From assembly GCA_022953095.1 (NCBI GenBank), contig JALJCR010000001.1, positions 124,001 to 188,000 of the forward strand: a stretch of 64,000 bases of DNA, given 5' to 3'. Below are positions 1 through 8,994 of this stretch, in pieces (position 1 is the first letter of the stretch; the number at the start of each line of letters is the position of its first letter). The notes beneath the pieces were generated by a model. It ran no database searches. It was not told the DNA's origin and saw only the letters and a list, made by a program, of their open reading frames with translations. The DNA comes from Qipengyuania sp. ABI-127-1 (GTDB taxonomy: Bacteria > Pseudomonadota > Alphaproteobacteria > Sphingomonadales > Sphingomonadaceae). The translations under genes and the position numbers were made by a program.

Positions 1-657
1 ATCGCAACGAACACCGAGGCGGAGGAGATTCCCGCCGATGCACAGGCATCACCGGAAGGTCTGTACGATTGCCTCGCCGCGGCGCGCGAGATGGCGCAGA
101 CCGCGCAGAACACGGAAGATCGCAGCCGCAAGGCGCTTTATGCCGCTGTTGGCCGAGCCTATGATTTCAGCCTCGAAGCGCAGCAGGCACCCGACGATTT
201 CGACGAGCTTTTAAATGAAAACGGGCTGACTTTCCAAGACCGCGCGCCGATGACTCCGGTGGTCAAGCTGGTCTTCGGTGCCGATTACGACAAGACGCGC
301 CTGACCGAATACGCCGCCGTTCTGATGCATGCCCACCGCGTGGGCGTGGAGCGCGGCAAGCTGACCGCATTCCTTCGCGAGGCGGAAGGGGGCCTCAAGG
401 GCGTGGTCCAGGCGGAGCGCCGTGCACGAAAGGAAGAACAGGGCAAACCGGTCGCCGACGAGAAAGCGGTACGTCCCGCGCTCGCCGGGAAATTGCGCGC
501 GCTGGACCCGCTCTCGCTCGCCGAACTGGACGAGGAAGGCGCCGAATTCGCGCTTGTGATGGTTCGCCGCACCCCCGAGGGCGCGCTGGAAATTATTGGC
601 GAAGTGCCCGAGGATATCCCGCTGGTGGAACGCGCGGCGCGCAAGCTGCTCGGCTAG
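1..657 (+). CDS. Hypothetical protein, 5' end outside the window
   Basis: The reading frame is open from base 1 to the TAG at 655-657, so the start lies upstream and the ATG at 91 is probably internal. The visible part is soluble and mostly helical, rich in Arg, Glu and Ala, with no signal peptide or membrane segment. Residues translated from about 300-430 form a charged helical stretch, followed by a more compact C-terminal part. I recognise no family. It ends 57 bases before an App1-like gene on the same strand. Confidence is high that it is coding, and nil for function. Confidence 0.7.
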   Translation: MATNTEAEEIPADAQASPEGLYDCLAAAREMAQTAQNTEDRSRKALYAAVGRAYDFSLEAQQAPDDFDELLNENGLTFQDRAPMTPVVKLVFGADYDKTRLTEYAAVLMHAHRVGVERGKLTAFLREAEGGLKGVVQAERRARKEEQGKPVADEKAVRPALAGKLRALDPLSLAELDEEGAEFALVMVRRTPEGALEIIGEVPEDIPLVERAARKLLG

Positions 658-714
658 AACGGCACTTCCACAAAGGGCTTGTCGGTCCTGCGCCGCAACG
701 GCTAGCGCGGGGCG

Positions 715-1821
715 ATGCCGTTCCTGCCCACCGCGCCCGTCCGTATCCAGCCTTATTTCGGTTACCGGAATCGAGAACGATTGCGCATTACAGCGCGTGC
801 GCTGCGATCGCGGGTGGGCCGGTTCGAGAAACGCGGCAAATGGCGCGCCGCCAAAACGATGCTGGGCCAGTTCGCCAGCCACGAGGTCGCGGAATTTCCC
901 GTGGAGCTCGAAATCGCGCGCCCCGGCGCCAATAGCCAGCGCCACCAGGGCCTGACCGACAAGGAAGGCTTCGTCCATTTCGACATTCGCCTCGATCCCG
1001 AATGGTCTTATGGCGATCATCCGGCCTGGGAAACCGTGGTCTTTCACTGGAAGACGGAGGGGGAGGAGCAGTGCCTCGATGCGCATGTGATCGCTCCCGG
1101 CACCGATACTGCCCTGGCGGTCATTTCGGATATCGACGATACGATCATCGAAACGGGGATTACCGGCGATTTCCGCAAGGTCCTGCGCAATTGGCGGCGC
1201 GTTCTGATGCAGATGCCCGAAGAACGCATCATCGTGCCGGGAGCGGATGTGTTCTACAATGCGCTGGGCGGAGGCGACGTGCTGGCGGAAGGCGAGGGCC
1301 ATGTAGGCGAAACCCAGCCGGCCACGCATCGGCCCTTTTTCTACGTATCGTCCAGTCCGTGGAATCTGTTCAGCTATCTCGTCACCTATATCCGCGGTCG
1401 CGGTCTGCCGCTGGGGCCGATCTTCCTGCGCGACTGGGGGCTCAACCGCGAAACCTTCGGTTCATCGAGCCACGGTGCGCATAAGCGCGCGGCGATCGAC
1501 GGTATCCTTGGCGCCTATCCCGAAATGAAGTTCGCCCTGATCGGCGACGACAGCCAGGGCGATCTCACCGCTTTCGCCGATGTGGCGCTGGAGAATCCGG
1601 ATCGCGTGCGCGCCATATTCATCCGCAAGGTCGGTGATGCGATGACTCCGGAAGAACTGAACGCGAAGGCAAAGCTGAAGGCGGCGAACATACCGCTGTG
1701 GCTGGGCGCCAGCTACGATACGGGGCACAAGTTTCTGGCCTCGGTGGGGCTGTTGGCGGACGAGGAAGCCAGGGCGATCGTCGATTCGGTCGAACGAACC
1801 GATCCTTCGATCGCCGGGTGA
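715..1821 (+). CDS. App1-like phosphatidate phosphatase domain protein (DUF2183)
   Basis: This 368-residue protein belongs to the App1/DUF2183 family of HAD-like phosphatases. In yeast the family dephosphorylates phosphatidic acid; the bacterial substrate is not established. The catalytic DxDxT-type motif is seen as D139-I-D-D-T. A later stretch with YVSSSPWN and a GDDSQGD motif near residue 280 supply the remaining HAD-like acidic residues. The N-terminal part is a beta-rich accessory region. No signal peptide is visible. Its stop overlaps the GTG start of the next hydrolase gene, so the two are probably co-translated. A role in lipid turnover is inferred from family. Confidence 0.85.
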   Translation: MPFLPTAPVRIQPYFGYRNRERLRITARALRSRVGRFEKRGKWRAAKTMLGQFASHEVAEFPVELEIARPGANSQRHQGLTDKEGFVHFDIRLDPEWSYGDHPAWETVVFHWKTEGEEQCLDAHVIAPGTDTALAVISDIDDTIIETGITGDFRKVLRNWRRVLMQMPEERIIVPGADVFYNALGGGDVLAEGEGHVGETQPATHRPFFYVSSSPWNLFSYLVTYIRGRGLPLGPIFLRDWGLNRETFGSSSHGAHKRAAIDGILGAYPEMKFALIGDDSQGDLTAFADVALENPDRVRAIFIRKVGDAMTPEELNAKAKLKAANIPLWLGASYDTGHKFLASVGLLADEEARAIVDSVERTDPSIAG

Positions 1822-2732
1822 AGCGCCCGATGAAGCTTCTGATCGGCGTCGTGGCGGTGCTGGCTGTGGCAGGCGGCATGCTGATGCTGGCAATTCGCAA
1901 TAACGGGCCTGCGGTTCTCGACGCGATCGACCGGCTGACCGGGGGCACGCGGGGTGTCATGCTCGTCGCCAAGACGAGCTATGGCGCGCATCCGGATCAG
2001 AAGCTGCGCATCTACGCACCTGCCGCCGCGAAGCAGCCGCTCCCGGTGCTGGTCTTCGTTCATGGCGGGAGCTGGCGCTGGGGCGATCCCGACGACTACA
2101 ATTTCGTTGCCCGTTCGCTGGCGCCCGATGGTTTCCTGGTGGTGCTCGCAGGCTATCGGCTTGGCAAGGACGGGCGCTACCCCGTCATGCTCGAGGATAC
2201 TGCCTCCGCCATCGCGCACGCTGCGCGTCTCGCGCCTCGCTATGGTGGCGACTCGACCAGAATGGTCATCGCGGGCCATTCCGCCGGTGCCTATAATGTC
2301 GTGCAAACCGCGCTGGAGGGGAAGTGGCTGGCAGACGCCCCGGGCCGCATACGCGGCGTCGTGGGACTGGCCGGGCCTTACGATTTCTTCCCCTTCGACA
2401 GCGAATCGACCATCGCCAGCTTCGGTTCGGTCGAGGCAGGAGCTGCGAGCCAGCCGGTCAACCACGCCCGCGGCGATGCGGTGCCCATGCTGCTGATTCA
2501 CGGCGAGCGCGACACGCTGGTCAAGCCGCGTAATACGCGCGCCCTGTCCCGTGCCCTGCGCGAGGTCGGGGCACCGGTCGAAACGCTGTTTTACGAGGAG
2601 TTCGATCACAATGCGCCACTGGTTTCGCTGGCCAGTCCCTGGCGGCGATCGCGCGGTGTCGATAATGCGCTGATCGATTTCGCACGTCGGGTGAGCGAGG
2701 TTTCAGTTCCGGTTCAGGCCGAAACCCCTTAG
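1818..2732 (+). CDS. Membrane-anchored alpha/beta hydrolase (esterase-like)
   Basis: An alpha/beta-hydrolase of the carboxylesterase/BD-FAE type. An N-terminal hydrophobic segment (about residues 5-25) is a signal anchor. The HGGSWRWG oxyanion-hole motif is followed by the nucleophile elbow G153-H-S155-A-G, an acid in a GERD motif and a C-terminal His in FDHN, so the triad looks complete. The chosen start is the GTG at 1818, which overlaps the previous stop (GTGA); an in-frame ATG at 1830 would remove four residues and is equally possible. The substrate cannot be told from sequence; small esters or acylated metabolites are typical for the family. Confidence 0.85.
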   Translation: MKRPMKLLIGVVAVLAVAGGMLMLAIRNNGPAVLDAIDRLTGGTRGVMLVAKTSYGAHPDQKLRIYAPAAAKQPLPVLVFVHGGSWRWGDPDDYNFVARSLAPDGFLVVLAGYRLGKDGRYPVMLEDTASAIAHAARLAPRYGGDSTRMVIAGHSAGAYNVVQTALEGKWLADAPGRIRGVVGLAGPYDFFPFDSESTIASFGSVEAGAASQPVNHARGDAVPMLLIHGERDTLVKPRNTRALSRALREVGAPVETLFYEEFDHNAPLVSLASPWRRSRGVDNALIDFARRVSEVSVPVQAETP

Positions 2733-2743
2733 GCTGCCCGCCA

Positions 2744-4123
2744 ATGCGCCTGATTGCCCGCCTGCTCGCCATTCTTGCCGCCGCCATGCTCGCGGCGCAG
2801 CCGGTCGCCGCCCAGTCGATCCTGCGCGATGCGGAGACCGAGGCGTTTCTCGACGAGATATCCGCCCCCCTTATCGCGGCGGCAGGGCTCGAACCCGAGA
2901 ATGTGGATGTCGTTCTCGTCAACGACCGTTCGATCAATGCCTTCGTCGCTGGCGGGCAGATAGTCTATATTCATTCGGGCCTGATCGAAGCGGCAGATTC
3001 GGCCGAGGAAGTTCAGGGCGTGATCGCGCATGAGCTCGGCCACATTACCGGTGGCCATATTCTGCGCTATGGCGAAGGCGCGGCGTCTGCGACCAAAATT
3101 TCGCTGCTCTCGGTGCTTGCCGGGATCGGCGCCGCGCTGGCCGGAGCGGGCGAGGCGGCTATGGGCGTGATGGCGCTGGGCCAGCAGGCGGCGCTAGGCC
3201 AGTTCCTGTCCTTCAGCCGGACGCAGGAATCCTCGGCCGATTTCGCGGGCGCCGAATATCTTTCGAAAGCGGGAATTTCCGGCCGGGGATCGCTGACCTT
3301 CTTCGGCAAGCTGCTCAACCAGGAATATCGCTATGGCTACAGCCAAAGCGACGAGGCCGGCTTTTATCGTACCCACCCCTTGTCGGGCGATCGGATTGCC
3401 ACGCTGCGCGAAGTCTATGAAAAGGACCCGGCCTGGGATCGGCCGCCAAATGCGCGCAACCAGGCCAATTTCGACCGCGTAAAGGCCAAGCTGACCGGCT
3501 ACATCGCCAAGCCTTCCGCAACCCTGCGTGACTATCCCGAAACCGACCAGTCGATCCCCGCGCTCTATGCCCGTGCCTATGCCTATCACCAGAACGCCCG
3601 GGTGGACCGCGCGCTCGATGCGGCGGATGCACTGATCGCGACGAGCCCAAACGATCCCTATTTCCTCGAACTTAAGGGGCAGGTCCTGCTCGAATCGGGC
3701 CGTCCGGGCGAAGCGCTTGATCCGCTGCGCCGCGCGACTGCCCTGACCAATTCCGAACCTCTGATTGCCAGCATGTTCGGCCATGCGCTGATCGCAACCG
3801 AAGATCCGGCCAATTACGAAGAGGCCGAACGCGTATTGCGCGCCGCGGTAGGCCGCGACCGGCGCAACCCGTTTGCCTGGTACCAGCTCGGCGTGGTCTA
3901 TGCTGCCCGTGGCGACACCGCCCGGGCGCGGCTCGCGACGGCGGAGCAGCAGGTGATGAGCGGTCAATATGCGCTCGCGCTGCGCAGCGCCCAGGCGGCC
4001 GAGGGCGGGCTCGAGCGGGGAACGCCCGACTGGATTCGCGCGCAGGATATCGGCATGCAGGCGCGCGCGCTGCTGGAACGGCAATGCGAAATGGAACGCG
4101 GGCGCAATTGCGCACCGCGCTGA
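2744..4123 (+). CDS. M48-family periplasmic metalloprotease with TPR repeats (BepA-like)
   Basis: A 459-residue secreted zinc protease. A signal peptide occupies about residues 1-24 and ends in a typical AxA-Q site. The zinc motif HELGH is at residues 96-100. The catalytic domain is followed from about residue 260 by helical tetratricopeptide-like repeats, the architecture of BepA/YfgC proteins that survey outer-membrane protein assembly in the periplasm. It starts 11 bases after the preceding hydrolase and is followed 19 bases later by a DsbA-like gene, consistent with an envelope quality-control operon. Length and domain order match the family. Confidence 0.92.
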   Translation: MRLIARLLAILAAAMLAAQPVAAQSILRDAETEAFLDEISAPLIAAAGLEPENVDVVLVNDRSINAFVAGGQIVYIHSGLIEAADSAEEVQGVIAHELGHITGGHILRYGEGAASATKISLLSVLAGIGAALAGAGEAAMGVMALGQQAALGQFLSFSRTQESSADFAGAEYLSKAGISGRGSLTFFGKLLNQEYRYGYSQSDEAGFYRTHPLSGDRIATLREVYEKDPAWDRPPNARNQANFDRVKAKLTGYIAKPSATLRDYPETDQSIPALYARAYAYHQNARVDRALDAADALIATSPNDPYFLELKGQVLLESGRPGEALDPLRRATALTNSEPLIASMFGHALIATEDPANYEEAERVLRAAVGRDRRNPFAWYQLGVVYAARGDTARARLATAEQQVMSGQYALALRSAQAAEGGLERGTPDWIRAQDIGMQARALLERQCEMERGRNCAPR

Positions 4124-4142
4124 CTGACGGATTAGGGGCCTT

Positions 4143-4829
4143 ATGAGAAATCATCTGCTGACCGCGCTGATCGCGCTGGTGTTCGGCTTTGCCGGTGCCG
4201 CGCTATGGTCGCTGTCCGGACTCGGCAACGGTCAGACTCGCGACTATTTGCTCGCCAACCCGCAGATCCTGCCCGAGATGGCCGAAGCCTATCAACGTGG
4301 AGATGCGCAAAACCGACTGGCGCAGATCGCGGATGAAGTGAAGCAGCCCTTCCCTGGCGCGGTGCTTGGCAATCCGCAGGGATCGAAAGTGCTGGTCAAG
4401 TTCACCGATTATGGCTGTACCTATTGCCGCCAGTCGGTCGCAGCGATCGACAAGCTGATCGCCACCGATCCCGAGCTCAAGGTGGTGGTGCGTGAATGGC
4501 CCATCTTCGATGGCAGCGAACAGGCGGCGCGCATGGCGCTCGCGGCAGCGAAACAGGGCAAGTATCCCGCCTTCTATCACGCGATGTTCGAACAGGGTCC
4601 GCCGAGCGAGGCAGGGATTGCTCGCGCTGCGGAAATCGCCGGGCTCGACATTGTCGCCGCCGAGGCTTTCGCGCAGTCCGACGAAGCGACCGCCGAACTG
4701 GCGAAGTCCATGGCCTTCGCCCGCACATTGCAATTTACCGGCACGCCGAGCTGGGTAGCGGGCAGCGAGGTGATCGAAGGGCTGGTTCCCGCCGAGCGGC
4801 TCGCCAAGGCGCTCGACGCCGAAACCTAG
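4143..4829 (+). CDS. DsbA-family thiol:disulfide oxidoreductase
   Basis: A 228-residue thioredoxin-fold protein with an N-terminal hydrophobic anchor (about residues 5-24). The redox motif C92-T-Y-C95 lies in an FTDYGCTYC context typical of the Com1/ScsC-like DsbA branch. A cis-Pro region occurs in TGTPSWV near the C-terminus. It should act in the periplasm, forming or isomerising disulfides. It follows the M48-TPR gene closely on the same strand and is probably co-transcribed. The next gene, on the opposite strand, ends five bases after this one stops. Confidence 0.9.
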   Translation: MRNHLLTALIALVFGFAGAALWSLSGLGNGQTRDYLLANPQILPEMAEAYQRGDAQNRLAQIADEVKQPFPGAVLGNPQGSKVLVKFTDYGCTYCRQSVAAIDKLIATDPELKVVVREWPIFDGSEQAARMALAAAKQGKYPAFYHAMFEQGPPSEAGIARAAEIAGLDIVAAEAFAQSDEATAELAKSMAFARTLQFTGTPSWVAGSEVIEGLVPAERLAKALDAET

Positions 4830-4833
4830 GCGC

Positions 4834-5445
4834 TCATTCCTCTTCCAGCGCCTTCGCATAGGCCGAGGCGATCGGTTTCGCCATCACGCGGCGCACCATC
4901 GGTTCGAAGAACTCAAGCGGTTCGTTTTCGTAATCGGGATCGAACGCTGCCTGATCGTATTTTTCGCAAAATTCGCGGCAGGCCTCGAAATGGGGGTGGT
5001 CGGCGAACTTGTCGCGCGCATTCTGGTCCATGCCGAGGAAATGGAAGTAGTAATAGCCCTGGAAAGCACCGTGATTCTGGCAGATCCAGTGCACTTCCTC
5101 GCTCACGAAGGGCTTGATGATCGAGGCGGCGACTTCGGGATGATTGTAGCTTCCCAGCGTGTCGCCGATATCGTGCAGCAGCGCCATCACGACATATTGC
5201 TCGTCGCGCCCGTCGCGGTGTGCACGGGTCGCGGTCTGCAGGGAATGCTGGAGTCGATCGACTGGAAAACCGCCGAAATCGCCGTCGAGCAGCTTGAGAT
5301 GGTCCAGCACACGGTCAGGCAACCCCTTGGCGAAGGCGCGATATTCGCCGCCAATGATCGCCCAGTCTTCGGCCGTGCCTTCCTTCATCTCGCGGAACTT
5401 GGCGCGTTCGCTGGCTGCATGTTCGATATTTTCCTGCACGCCCAT
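4834..5445 (-). CDS. HD-domain phosphohydrolase-like protein
   Basis: A 203-residue cytoplasmic HD-domain protein. The metal-binding pattern is seen as QHSLQTA, then an HRDG segment and the signature LLHDIGD, with a further His in the NHP and NHGAF segments. Such proteins are phosphohydrolases or, in the PhnZ and inositol-oxygenase branches, di-iron oxygenases. The sequence alone does not decide between these. It stands alone between a convergent DsbA-like gene and a divergent histidine kinase. The start ATG at 5445 agrees with the compact divergent intergenic region of about 70 bases. Confidence 0.85.
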   Translation of the reverse strand: MGVQENIEHAASERAKFREMKEGTAEDWAIIGGEYRAFAKGLPDRVLDHLKLLDGDFGGFPVDRLQHSLQTATRAHRDGRDEQYVVMALLHDIGDTLGSYNHPEVAASIIKPFVSEEVHWICQNHGAFQGYYYFHFLGMDQNARDKFADHPHFEACREFCEKYDQAAFDPDYENEPLEFFEPMVRRVMAKPIASAYAKALEEE

Positions 5446-5518
5446 CGCGTCTCTCCCTCGCTTCGGCTGTCGGCGGCACTCTAGCGACTGGCGCAGTTCG
5501 TCGCAATTGCGCTAGGGG

Positions 5519-6757
5519 ATGCAGCACATGGCCGTGTTGCCCATCCGACCCACGCCGTTCTTCGAGAACAAGAACCAGGCGTTCTGGAACCTCCAGCTGG
5601 CTGGCTGGGGCGGCGCGACGGTGCTGCGTGCAATGTCGGCGCTGGCGAACGACCTTCCGCCCGACCGGCTGGTCATCAATCTGATTTCCACCATTACGGG
5701 ATTTTCGATCAGCCTGTTGCTGGCCGTCACCTACAACCGGCTCATCCGCCAGAAGCCGCTCGTCACATGGGGTGCGACGGCCGTGGTTCTTGCGATTGCG
5801 ACCGGAATCTATGCCTTCATCGACAGTTGGGTTCTCGAAGTGGCGGGCGGCGCGACGAGCCAGAATTTCGCCAAGTTGTTCATCGGCATCTATTTCTTCA
5901 ACCTCACCCTGCTCGGCGCCTGGTCGGCGCTGTATTACGCGATCAATTTCTTCCTTCAGGTGGAGGAACAGGCCGACCGGCTCGAACGGCTGGAAGCGCA
6001 GGCGACCAGCGCACAGCTCGCCATGCTGCGTTACCAGCTCAACCCGCATTTCCTGTTCAATACGCTCAATTCGATCAGCACGCTGGTGCTGCTCAAGCAG
6101 AGCGAGACGGCCAATGCCATGCTCACCCGCCTGTCGAGCTTTTTGAGGCATACGCTGGTCACCCAGCCGGGCGGGAAAGTAACGGTAGAGCAGGAGGTCG
6201 AGACGCTGCAGCTCTATCTGGGCATCGAGCAAATGCGTTTCGAGGAACGCCTGCGTTCCACCTTCCGCATCGAACCGGAGGCGGCAAAGGCTCAACTGCC
6301 GGCCATGCTGCTGCAACCGCTGGTCGAAAACGCAATCAAATACGGCGTCAGTCCGCAAGAGGAGGGCGCAGAAATCTCGATCGCAGCGCAGGTGGTCGGC
6401 CCGCGCCTGCGCGTCACCGTGTCCGATACCGGCCCCGGCATGACGATGAACAATATCGAGGACGGTCTGCCAGCCGTCAGGCCCAGCCGTGCGCGGCGCG
6501 ATTCGACTGGCGTCGGCCTCACCAATATTCGCGACCGGCTGGCCCAGGCCTATGGCGAGGAACATCGCTTCGAAATCCGGTCGCCCGAAAGCGGCGGGTT
6601 CTCGGTGCTGATTGAACTCCCCTTCGAAACGGAGGAGGCCGAGGCGTTAAGCCGCGAGCAAGCCCCCAGCGCCCAAGTCGAACCCGTTCAGAAACCTGCG
6701 GCTCGCCCGGTCGTTACACCCTCACCAACACCCCCGAAAGCACACCAGGCATCATGA
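5519..6757 (+). CDS. LytS/YehU-type sensor histidine kinase
   Basis: A 412-residue membrane sensor kinase. The N-terminal third holds about four hydrophobic segments, and residues 160 onwards form a His_kinase (PF06580-type) domain with QLNPHFLFNTLNS; the phospho-acceptor is H177. An HATPase domain follows with a VENAIKYG N-box and DTGPGM and GVGLTNIRDRL motifs. The C-terminal tail is Pro/Ala-rich and disordered. It overlaps the response-regulator start by four bases (ATGA at 6754), so the two form a translationally coupled two-component system. The signal sensed is unknown. Confidence 0.93.
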   Translation: MQHMAVLPIRPTPFFENKNQAFWNLQLAGWGGATVLRAMSALANDLPPDRLVINLISTITGFSISLLLAVTYNRLIRQKPLVTWGATAVVLAIATGIYAFIDSWVLEVAGGATSQNFAKLFIGIYFFNLTLLGAWSALYYAINFFLQVEEQADRLERLEAQATSAQLAMLRYQLNPHFLFNTLNSISTLVLLKQSETANAMLTRLSSFLRHTLVTQPGGKVTVEQEVETLQLYLGIEQMRFEERLRSTFRIEPEAAKAQLPAMLLQPLVENAIKYGVSPQEEGAEISIAAQVVGPRLRVTVSDTGPGMTMNNIEDGLPAVRPSRARRDSTGVGLTNIRDRLAQAYGEEHRFEIRSPESGGFSVLIELPFETEEAEALSREQAPSAQVEPVQKPAARPVVTPSPTPPKAHQAS

Positions 6758-7551
6758 CTATTCGAACCATCCTCGTCGACGACGAGAAGCTTGCGATCCA
6801 GGGCCTCCAACTGCGCCTCGAACCCTTTGAAGACGTCGAAATCATCGAGACCTGCCAGAACGGTCGCGAAGCGATCCGCGCGATCAAGACGCTCAAGCCC
6901 GATCTCGTCTTCCTCGACATCCAGATGCCCGGTTTCGACGGCTTTTCGGTCGTCCAGGGCGTGATGGAGATCGATCCGCCGCTGTTCGTTTTCGTCACCG
7001 CCTTTCAGGAACATGCGATCCGCGCCTTCGAAGCCAATGCGGTCAATTACCTCATGAAACCGGTCGACGAGGACAAGCTCGCCGACACGGTCGAACGCGT
7101 GCGCCAGCGCCTCGCCGAAAAGAAATCGACCGAAGAGGCGGAGAAGCTCAAAAGCGTCCTTTCCGAAGTCGCTCCCGAAGCTGCGGAAGGCTTCGCCGGT
7201 GAGGAAGCGGAAGCGTCGAACAGGTATGAGAAGCTCATCAACGTCAAGGATCGCGGCCAGATCTTCCGCGTCGAAACCGACACGATCGAGCATATCGAGG
7301 CGGCCGGCGATTATATGTGCATTTATACCGGCGACAATTCGCTGATCCTTCGCGAGACGATGAAGGACCTCGAACGACGGCTCGACCCGCGCAAGTTCCA
7401 GCGCGTGCACCGCAGCACAATCGTCAATCTCGACCAGGTACGGCAGGTGAAACCGCACACCAATGGCGAATGCTTCCTGGTGCTGGACTCCGGCGCGGAG
7501 GTGAAGGTCAGCCGCAGCTACCGCGACGTCGTCGCGCGTTTCGTGCATTAG
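6754..7551 (+). CDS. LytTR-family response regulator
   Basis: A 265-residue partner of the upstream kinase. The N-terminal receiver has acidic D9-D10, phospho-acceptor D55 in FLDIQMPGFDG and the conserved Lys in YLMKPVDE. A charged linker rich in Glu and Ser (about residues 115-155) joins it to a C-terminal LytTR DNA-binding domain, with DRGQIFRVETD, HIEAAGDYM and the typical FQRVHRSTIVNLDQV strand. Such regulators bind direct repeats upstream of target genes; no target is obvious in this window. It is co-translated with the kinase. Confidence 0.94.
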   Translation: MTIRTILVDDEKLAIQGLQLRLEPFEDVEIIETCQNGREAIRAIKTLKPDLVFLDIQMPGFDGFSVVQGVMEIDPPLFVFVTAFQEHAIRAFEANAVNYLMKPVDEDKLADTVERVRQRLAEKKSTEEAEKLKSVLSEVAPEAAEGFAGEEAEASNRYEKLINVKDRGQIFRVETDTIEHIEAAGDYMCIYTGDNSLILRETMKDLERRLDPRKFQRVHRSTIVNLDQVRQVKPHTNGECFLVLDSGAEVKVSRSYRDVVARFVH

Positions 7552-7669
7552 TTTGCATTTCGCACCGATATCCGTCGGTGCGTCCTCGCTAGACATGCAG
7601 CAAGCTGCACCCGCTGCGGGCGGGCGGTCGCCCTTGCCGGGCCTCTCCCGGCCCGGCAAGGAGCACTTC

Positions 7670-8530
7670 ATGGCTTTCCAACTTTCCGGTTTCGACCTTT
7701 CCGCTTTCGTTCGCGACACTCTGGACGAGGATCTCGGCAGGGGGCTGGCGGGTGGCGGGCGTGACGTCACCAGCGAAAGCGTCATTCCCGCCGAGGCGCG
7801 CTTTGCGGGCGTGATGGATACGCGTGATGCGATTCATGTGGCTGGTCTTCCGGTAGCGGCAGCCTTCTTTCGTGCGCTCGATCCGGACATGAGCGTCGAC
7901 CTTCTTGTGGAAGAAGGCGCGAGCGTGCCGGCGGGCACCGATCTCATGCGGCTCGAAGGCAATGCCCGCGCCATGCTGACCGCCGAACGCAGCGCGCTCA
8001 ACACCGTCCAGCACCTCTCGGGCATCGCCACGATGGTCGCCGAATACGTCCGTGCGATGGATAATCCCGATTGCACCCTGCTGGATACGCGCAAAACCAT
8101 TCCCGGCCTGCGCATGCTCGAAAAATACGCCGTCCGCATGGGTGGCGGGTCGAATCATCGCATGGGGTTGTGGGACGCCGCGATGATCAAGGACAACCAT
8201 GTCCTCGTCGCCGGTTCGGTCGGCGAAGCGGTGCGCCGCGCGGTCGAGGCGGGCGTCGAAGACATCATCTGCGAGGTCGACCGGATCGACCAGATCGAGC
8301 CCGCATTGCAGGCCGGCGCGACCCGTCTCCTGCTCGACAATATGGAGCCGCCCGTGCTGCGCGAGGCCGTGGCGCTGGTCGCGGGCCGTGTGCCGACCGA
8401 GGCGAGCGGGGGCATCAATCTGGATACCATCCGGGCGAAAGCCGCCACCGGGGTCGATTACGTATCGGTTGGCCGCCTCACCCAAAGCGCTCCTGCCGCC
8501 GATATCGGTCTCGACTTTACCCCCTTGTGA
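7670..8530 (+). CDS. nadC: Nicotinate-nucleotide diphosphorylase (carboxylating)
   Basis: Quinolinate phosphoribosyltransferase converts quinolinate and PRPP to nicotinate mononucleotide in de novo NAD synthesis. Diagnostic motifs are the TAERSALN segment, the DTRKTIPGLR motif, GGGSNHRMGLWD and the IKDNH that binds the substrate carboxylates, plus EVD and LLDN in the barrel. The ATG at 7670 was chosen because a good ribosome site (aaggag) lies seven bases upstream and the protein begins as family members do; an in-frame upstream start would add about 39 unconserved residues. No nadA or nadB is in the window. Confidence 0.95.
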   Translation: MAFQLSGFDLSAFVRDTLDEDLGRGLAGGGRDVTSESVIPAEARFAGVMDTRDAIHVAGLPVAAAFFRALDPDMSVDLLVEEGASVPAGTDLMRLEGNARAMLTAERSALNTVQHLSGIATMVAEYVRAMDNPDCTLLDTRKTIPGLRMLEKYAVRMGGGSNHRMGLWDAAMIKDNHVLVAGSVGEAVRRAVEAGVEDIICEVDRIDQIEPALQAGATRLLLDNMEPPVLREAVALVAGRVPTEASGGINLDTIRAKAATGVDYVSVGRLTQSAPAADIGLDFTPL

Positions 8531-8571
8531 TTTGCGGGCATTCTTTCCCGTCGAAAACGGGGGAAGTGGGG

Positions 8572-8994
8572 ATGCGTCCGGTTTCTATCCTATGGTTCGA
8601 GCGCCTGTTTCTGCTCAGCCTCGCGCTCGTGCTCGTCAACAGCGTGGTCCAGTACGACGCTTTCCTGGCACAAATCCGGAGCGAGCCTGCCCTTGCCGCC
8701 ATGGGTCCGGGCAACGTCCTCGCCATCGGCGTGATCGCGATCAGCCTGCTGATTCCCTTGATCCTGTGGTACTTCATCGCTCGCCGCGCGAGCATTCTCG
8801 CGAAAGGGATGCTGGTCGTCCTGACCGTTTTCGGGCTGCTATTCGTGAATTTCGATCCCGCAACCATGTTTAATCCGGCCAGGCTGACGAGTCTGGTGGT
8901 CACGGTTCTCCAGCTTGCGGCCATCGCCTTGCTTTTCCGCGCCGATGCCAGAGCCTGGATGAACCGGGCCGAGGGCGATGATGCGGCGCCCTAG
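8572..8994 (+). CDS. Small four-helix membrane protein, unknown function
   Basis: A 140-residue protein with four predicted membrane segments (about residues 10-28, 48-67, 75-95 and 103-122) and short charged ends. The ATG at 8572 follows a gggaag-type ribosome site; an in-frame GTG at 8566 is an alternative. I recognise no family beyond general resemblance to small uncharacterised inner-membrane proteins. It overlaps the following RNase T2 gene by 17 bases, so the two are probably expressed together. Confidence 0.75.
   Translation: MRPVSILWFERLFLLSLALVLVNSVVQYDAFLAQIRSEPALAAMGPGNVLAIGVIAISLLIPLILWYFIARRASILAKGMLVVLTVFGLLFVNFDPATMFNPARLTSLVVTVLQLAAIALLFRADARAWMNRAEGDDAAP

Noticed and set aside
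211..1329. Long antisense frame over the first two genes
   Set aside because: It lies opposite two well-supported genes and has the Arg/His-rich look of a GC-rich shadow frame.
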